A DNA stretch of 64,000 bases, from contig KB445792.1 of the NCBI GenBank assembly GCA_000320605.2, forward strand, positions 2,504,717-2,568,716, read 5' to 3'. Below are positions 58,810 through 64,000 of the stretch, one piece after another. A program made the position numbers and the translations under genes. How positions within the stretch are numbered: position 1 is the first letter of the stretch; each line of letters starts with the position of its first letter. The notes beneath the pieces were generated by a model. The model searched no databases, had not been told where the DNA came from, and worked only from the letters and a program-made list of their open reading frames with translations. Origin of the DNA: Gelatoporia subvermispora B (Eukaryota > Basidiomycota > Agaricomycetes > Polyporales > Gelatoporiaceae).

Positions 58810-60292
58810 TTACCAGTCCGAGAACCCCACAATCTTCCCATCCCATACCCACCATATCATCTCGTCTTCTTCGTCTTCCACCTCTTCATCCTCGCCATCC
58901 TCACCGTCGTCTTCACACCCTTCTTCAGAGACATCGGCACACCAATCTGCACCGCCCTTGGAACCTCGACACGCAATCCACACCCCCTCAGCTCGTGTAT
59001 TGGCCTTTGATGTCTTCGACTTGTTCGCAGTACGAGCTCGCGAGCACCCGCTTTCGGCCATGAACGCATCGAGCACGCCGTCTAGTGTGCGCGTCAAATT
59101 CTGCCGCGGGATCCATGCAGGGTGAGCAAAGCGCCGCGGGGCCCGCAGGAGGACGTGCGTCTGTGTCGGGGCTGCCACACCCACCCGATGCTCAGTACGG
59201 CGGGGATCGGAGCACAAAGGGGCGCACTTACCGAGCTCGCACGACATGCCCCCGCCTTCTTCTGCACACGCGCTCGCAAGTGTGCGCGAGAGCAGCCGCT
59301 CCGCTGCGCGCAGGCGCTGCTGCTCCTCAGCATATGTCGGCACCGCAACATTGGACGTGGGAGAGGCCGAGCGTCGCACGTCGGACGGTGACGGGCGCGC
59401 GGGTGCGAGGGGCGAGCGCACCGGCACATCTGGGATCTCCGCCGGCGAGGGCGAGGGCGAGCGGCTTGACGAGGCTGTGGATGGAGATGGAGACCGCGAC
59501 TGCGGCGGCTCCGTCCCAGAGTCGGAGCCGACCTCGTCGAATCCGTCCCCATCCTCGTTTTCTGGCTCTGATGTCAGGTCAGTTTCGTCGTCGTCTTCTG
59601 TTTCGCTGTCTTCGCTGGTGTCGTCTTCTGAAGTACTCTCCGTGCCGCTCTGAGAAGAAGATTCGAGTCCGTGGTCCCGTTCGCCCCATGACTTGACTTC
59701 TAAGCCATCCACAACGTACACGACTCGCGCGCGAGCAGCCCCGACGCTAGGTCCCAGAGCGAAGACCAGGTGGGCGCTTGCCAGGTCGTCTGTTCCACTT
59801 GGACTATTCTTTCTTTTCTTGTTCTGCGCGAGCGCAGTGGATAACGCAGTGAACGTGGTGTGCATATGGGATGAGAGTATGTCCATCGCCGAAACGAGAT
59901 CGTCCCGCCTTTTCGCAGCACGCGAGTTGGACTGGCCGCTAGGCATCCGCATTAACTGCGCAACAGGACTGTCAAATCTGAGAGATATCCGTGAACCACA
60001 AACAAACGGGGACGTACAATGGCACCTGGCTTTTCAGGAACAGCACATGCCCGAGCAGTGATAATGCGAGTGTCGCGGCCATTGTGCGGCTGATATCACC
60101 AGTATCCAGGCGCACCAAAGGTATTTTGATGTGGTCCAATGATATAATTGGAGCCACAGAGTTCTTCAGTGTAGGAGCAGACTCCGTCACACGAGGTGCC
60201 TTTGTGATCGCAGGTGCGGGGTCCAGCGCGGAAGGTGCGATGTTGGATCCAGAAATTGTTGCTGGGGGTGATGATGTTGGTGCAAATATCAT
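58810..60292 (-). CDS. conserved basidiomycete protein, possibly p31comet/MAD2L1BP-like
   Basis: Two exons, 60018-60292 and 58810-59977; 480 residues. The N-terminal part is ordered: DTGDISRTMAATLALSLLGH, VLFLKSQVPLFDSPVAQLMR, then HTTFTALSTALAQ and HLVFALGPSVGAARARVVYV. The helix followed by the KSQVPL segment recalls the LLKHIMYQRQQLPLP stretch of human MAD2L1BP, whose fold wraps Mad2. An acidic, SPSP-rich insert of about 120 residues follows. The C-terminal block then holds THVLLRAPRRFAHPAWIPRQ, an acidic run, and a final hydrophobic WVWDGKIVGFSDW. The second exon starts with phase-correct FDSPVAQL. The p31comet link is a weak inference from pattern; otherwise function is unknown. Confidence 0.75.
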
Positions 60293-60956
60293 CGCACTTT
60301 CGATTCTTCTGTAGCGCGTTTGGTCAAGGATGTGGTAGCAAGAGAACAACAGTGGCAGTGGCCGAATACAACAACCTCAGGCTAAAACACGCGTTCTACA
60401 TACAGCTGTACTGGCGCCCAAGGACGCCTGCAACGCGCTCGGCTGGGCACGTGATGTATTTAGGGCAAGTCGCGTCGTGTCGCCATAAATTTTGGCATGC
60501 AGCGCGCGTTTTCCTTCGTTCCACCATCCTACCATGTCATTTTCCGTTTCGTGAATCAACAATTATCAGCTTTCTTCCAGTTCATATGGCATCCAACAAT
60601 GCTTCAGCGCTGCTTTCTGATTTCCAGGGCTTATATTTGAAGCAAGCAAGCTCGTAGGGGTGATCAGTTTCTGTTCAGAGTGTGCGTGAGTCTTCCAAAT
60701 ATTCCACTCGCTTATGCCTAGGGACACGGCTGCGGATGCCTTCGTCACCTCTACTGGCGAAGTGGAAGATCAACGAGCTCGGTCCACGCTTGGCTGTCCG
60801 ATCCTTGTGATCGCGACGTGGATAGTCGAGTACTAAACCGTGGCTTATATCCATTCATCTCTGTACCCCCATGTATCTCGTTCCCATGTATTTACGACAT
60901 GGACCAATGTATGCATTTTTGCAATTCAGTTCCCCGATTACCTCCGTGTGCGTCAT
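60293..60956. other. promoter of the 58.8-60.3 kb gene and carboxypeptidase 3' flank
   Basis: I see no gene. Confidence 0.55.
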
Positions 60957-63383
60957 TCAAGCCGACGGGCTTTCTCTGAAGCCCAGCAGCCACTGCGCAA
61001 TCTGAAACGCTGCCTTGGGGGAGAATTGCGGTACCCTGGACGCCCTGGTCAGCATATACCAGGTGGGTTGTCACTGAAAGACATACATATGTCCACTTAG
61101 ATCGACTTCTACGTAGGTCAAACCGCGTTCCTGGTGCATGTTCCCGAGAGCGCCCATGCCATCGACAATGAAGGTATCATTGAGGATTGGCGTCTGGAAG
61201 CCCTGCAGGCCGTTCCCTAAGAGATTCTCGTCAGCAGAGTACTTTCACGATCGGCCGAAACAAGGACGTACAGGTCATACTTTTCAAGACATGTGCCGTG
61301 TCAATGAGTCTCCAAAATTGCACACATATCGTTCACTCACTTTTGGATGACGATCCTCGTTCTATGCTCAGACACGTCAGTGATTCCCATAGTGCAACGA
61401 CGATGCGGCTGACTTACCCCTCAGCAATGAGAATGAAATCAGCCAGTCCATGGACGATCACAGCGCGCTCGCTTTGCTCAATGACAGACGGCAGCACCGT
61501 GAATGCGGGCGGCAGGCTGTAGTCTCCACGAACGAATACATCGATGTTCGAGCACTCAGTCCAGTCCACATCGAGAGGGGCATGGATCGCCCTTTTTACG
61601 TCCTCGCGGTCGAAGTAAAGGGGCGAAACCTGGGTCTGAGGGAAGGACCCTCTGCAATGCGAAGCGGTTAGGGTTGCGATTGACGATCCTAGCGAAATGA
61701 TGACTTACGGGAAACCGAGGACGTCCCAGAGAATAGGCCACTGGATCAGTAAGGAAAAGTCAGTCTCCACACTACATCTCTGTTCAAATGCCACTCACAG
61801 TGTCAAAAATACGGTAGATGTTGAAGGCAGGGTTCACGAGCAATGCAGCGTCGAAGACGGTATCCCAGAGATCGCATCCAGGGTCTGCTTCAGTGGATGT
61901 TCCGGGAAGAGGAAGCAGTCCCTTCGGCGGGTACAAGACGTGCTTCGCGAAGTAGTCTGCATAATTACATTCCACCGCCCGATTGTTCAGGAACTCCAGG
62001 AACGATTGACTTCGGAGTAGTATTGGTCAGGTCGCATCGAACGCGACATAACAAAATCGGCTCACTTGAAGGAGAAGACGTGCTCGTACTTGTTCACAAA
62101 ACTAACTGCAGGAATTTCTTCTTGAACGACGTCGAAGGAGAGCGACGCTAGAGAATTGGTGAGTGACATTAGTTCATGACATTTGTTACCCCGCTTACGG
62201 TCTGATACCCAGAAGCCTTTGAGCTTGAGATCCAACGCCGAAGAGTTCGCGAAGATATGGCTCGCGATGTCTGAGCACGAGGGATGAGTGTCGTATGTCA
62301 TTCGTACATGCAATGCGACTCACAAGGAACATAGGTGCCAGCATACTGTAAGGTGGTTGGCGACTAACCATTATTTCGGAATAGAGGTACTCACACTTTC
62401 ACCCGTCAGGTAGAAGTTTTTCCCCTTCAGCTCTGAGAACACCTCAAGGAACTGTTGGAAGAAGCCGATGAGTTGCTCTGCCAATTCATCCTCGTTCTGG
62501 ACGACCCCCGCAGGTCAGCCCCACGTCACAGCTGGCGTTATCTGTACAAACCGTGATATTCGGCGTTCCTTGGGAGAAACCAGTGCCGACGGGCTGCTCA
62601 ACGAAGAGCATGCTCGAAATATTCGTCCAACTCCATTGGTTCACCGTTGCATTGGCTTGTCCGTATGACCAGCTGAACGGCTATGGGCGGATATACGATC
62701 GCGATCAGCCACGTGGAACACCGCCAGCAACAGTCGCTTACCCCGTTCTCCTGCAGTAAACCTTCGAGGGACGAGCAACCCGGGCCCCCGTTCGTCCTTG
62801 GCGTGGGGTCACTTCACGTACAATGGGAAACTTGAGCGCATGCTTACCAGAAGATCAGGTCGTCCAGACTTCCTTCCGGACCAGGGGGGAAGAACCAGAA
62901 GAATAGCTATGTTCGCGAGCCATATGGTGCGGAAGAACATTACAGTGTGCAGGTGACGCGCATTGCCGTCAGTATATTCGATGAACAGGTGGCGCAGAGA
63001 TAACAGAAATAGCACACCTTACGCGTCTCGTTGGGGGCGCTGCTAATAGGCAGCAGGCCCGACCAGCTGGGGCCGACATCAAAGTTGATGAGAGGTATGG
63101 AATTGCCATCAACATAAAACTCTGTCGCGTTGTAGTTGTTAACAATATTATTCAGTAGTCTGGGTCTCGAGGGTAACATACCAGATGCGCGTGGGTTGGT
63201 GAACGTTATGTTCTTGACGCCAGCGCCTGACGAGCCGCCCGAGGCGCGGGGTGCGATCTCAAGCCTCTTCGCAGCAGCGAACTGACGCTCGCGTAGGTGC
63301 TGCTTCGTCATGAGGCGTGCGGCGCTTGACAGCGGCTCGAGGGCCAGCAGCGCGAGCAGCACGATTGAGAGGCGGGCAAACAT
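60957..63383 (-). CDS. secreted serine carboxypeptidase (S10 family)
   Basis: Sixteen exons: 63182-63383, 63018-63121, 62848-62906, 62742-62796, 62552-62680, 62395-62496, 62324-62345, 62199-62270, 62066-62147, 61799-62009, 61709-61740, 61418-61651, 61341-61361, 61272-61279, 61087-61216 and 60957-61035; 513 residues. A signal peptide (MFARLSIVLLALLALEPLSS) and basic pro-region precede FDVGPSWSGLLPIS. Motifs in order: FFWFFPPGPEG, TNGGPGCSSLEGLL, VEQPVGTGFSQGTP, and GESYAG with the catalytic Ser near residue 217. Asp428 is in VHGLADFILIAEG and His487 in SGHMVPQFSPKAAFQ. Exon 14 is 8 nt and exon 7 is 22 nt. It removes C-terminal residues, probably in the vacuole or outside the cell at acid pH. 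Confidence 0.94.
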
Positions 63384-64000
63384 CCTTGCGGGTGGGGGCT
63401 GCAAGTGTGCAGGTGCACGGGTTCAGCCCATTGTCGTGTGCACCCTTTTATCGCGCAACTCCAGTGTTCGCGAAGTCAACCGAGATGTATCAGAAGCCTG
63501 CTGCATCTGCGGCCGGAAATGCCATTCGCCTCGGGATCCCGTTTGGTAGTGACAGTGCCATATGGCGAATACTGGAGAGTCATACAGAAGATGTTCTGCG
63601 CCACACGCCGCTGTAACATGCGGGACTTATTTTGACAATTTTGGAGCACCAGCGCTGCCGGCCCTGATATCGACGGACTCACAAGACGAGTACTGAGTCA
63701 TGAGTCACCGTTGCCGATGAATTTCTTTCGCGGATGCAGCGAACAAACTTCTATGCGAGCACGCGTTTGCGTGGAGATCTCGTGATTGGATAAGACAACT
63801 ACAACGTCATCGGCATAGCAGGTATGTGAGATAATAACGATAAAGTAGATATAATGCATGCATGCTGTCAGTGCCATCCTAGCCGTGTAAGTATAGTATG
63901 TAGCAGGGTTGAACCAGGTCAGACATCCGGGAATAGCAAGTCATCGTGAGTCTGCCCAAGACCCATCTACATCTATCAGATGCTTGATGCGAGAGTAGGA
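63384..64000. other. upstream of carboxypeptidase, window end
   Basis: Promoter region of the S10 gene. I see no gene in the remaining 0.6 kb. Confidence 0.5.

Noticed and set aside
1..64000. CRISPR arrays, bacterial operons, rRNA or viral genes
   Set aside because: None seen; repeats are short and dispersed and all gene structures are eukaryotic.

Overview
The window looks like nuclear DNA of a filamentous basidiomycete, most likely an Agaricomycete. Genes lie close together on both strands. Nearly all are cut by GT-AG introns of about 45-75 nt, and many exons are very short. Gene content is fungal: LEU1-type isopropylmalate isomerase, mitochondrial ARG8 and 5-aminolevulinate synthase, ARL1, SND2/TMEM208, and a seven-membrane-segment DUF6533-type receptor-like protein typical of mushroom fungi. 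I built the gene models by hand from splice signals, reading phase and remembered family motifs. For all complete models except one, the exon lengths sum to a multiple of three.

Layout. 1-8.3 kb: 3' end of a TFIIIC subunit gene, a tiny five-exon RPL29 gene, LEU1, and a long disordered protein with a CUE-like end. 8.6-20.4 kb: a HEI10-type meiotic RING protein, two related RNase H-like genes, a short-chain dehydrogenase, an AT-rich island that may be a transposon relic, CDT2, ARL1 and a C7orf50/WKF-type nucleolar protein. 20.7-34.7 kb: HEM1, ARG8, CWC21/SRRM2-like, riboflavin kinase, TAF8, a multi-repeat Myb protein (SNAPC4-like) and SND2. 34.7-46 kb: a secreted aspartic peptidase, an Sfr1/Mei5-like recombination protein, a tRNA-Gly(UCC), and two related zinc-finger genes with a poorly resolved stretch between them. 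46-64 kb: an unresolved locus, a secreted GH3 glucosidase, an MFS transporter, a second SDR gene with a reading-frame problem, the DUF6533 gene, a possible p31comet-like gene and a 16-exon serine carboxypeptidase.

Functional links. Three genes act in meiosis, recombination or cell cycle (HEI10, SFR1-like, CDT2), and each has ACGCGT (MCB-type) sites close upstream. LEU1 and ARG8 both have TGACTC (Gcn4/CPC1-type) sites upstream. Four secreted products suit a saprotrophic fungus: aspartic peptidase, GH3 enzyme, S10 carboxypeptidase and possibly others. No virus, CRISPR array or bacterial-type operon was seen. I found no single new multi-gene system. The oddest features are the high density of micro-exons (7-17 nt) in unrelated genes, two GC-AG introns, and the diverged zinc-finger gene pair.
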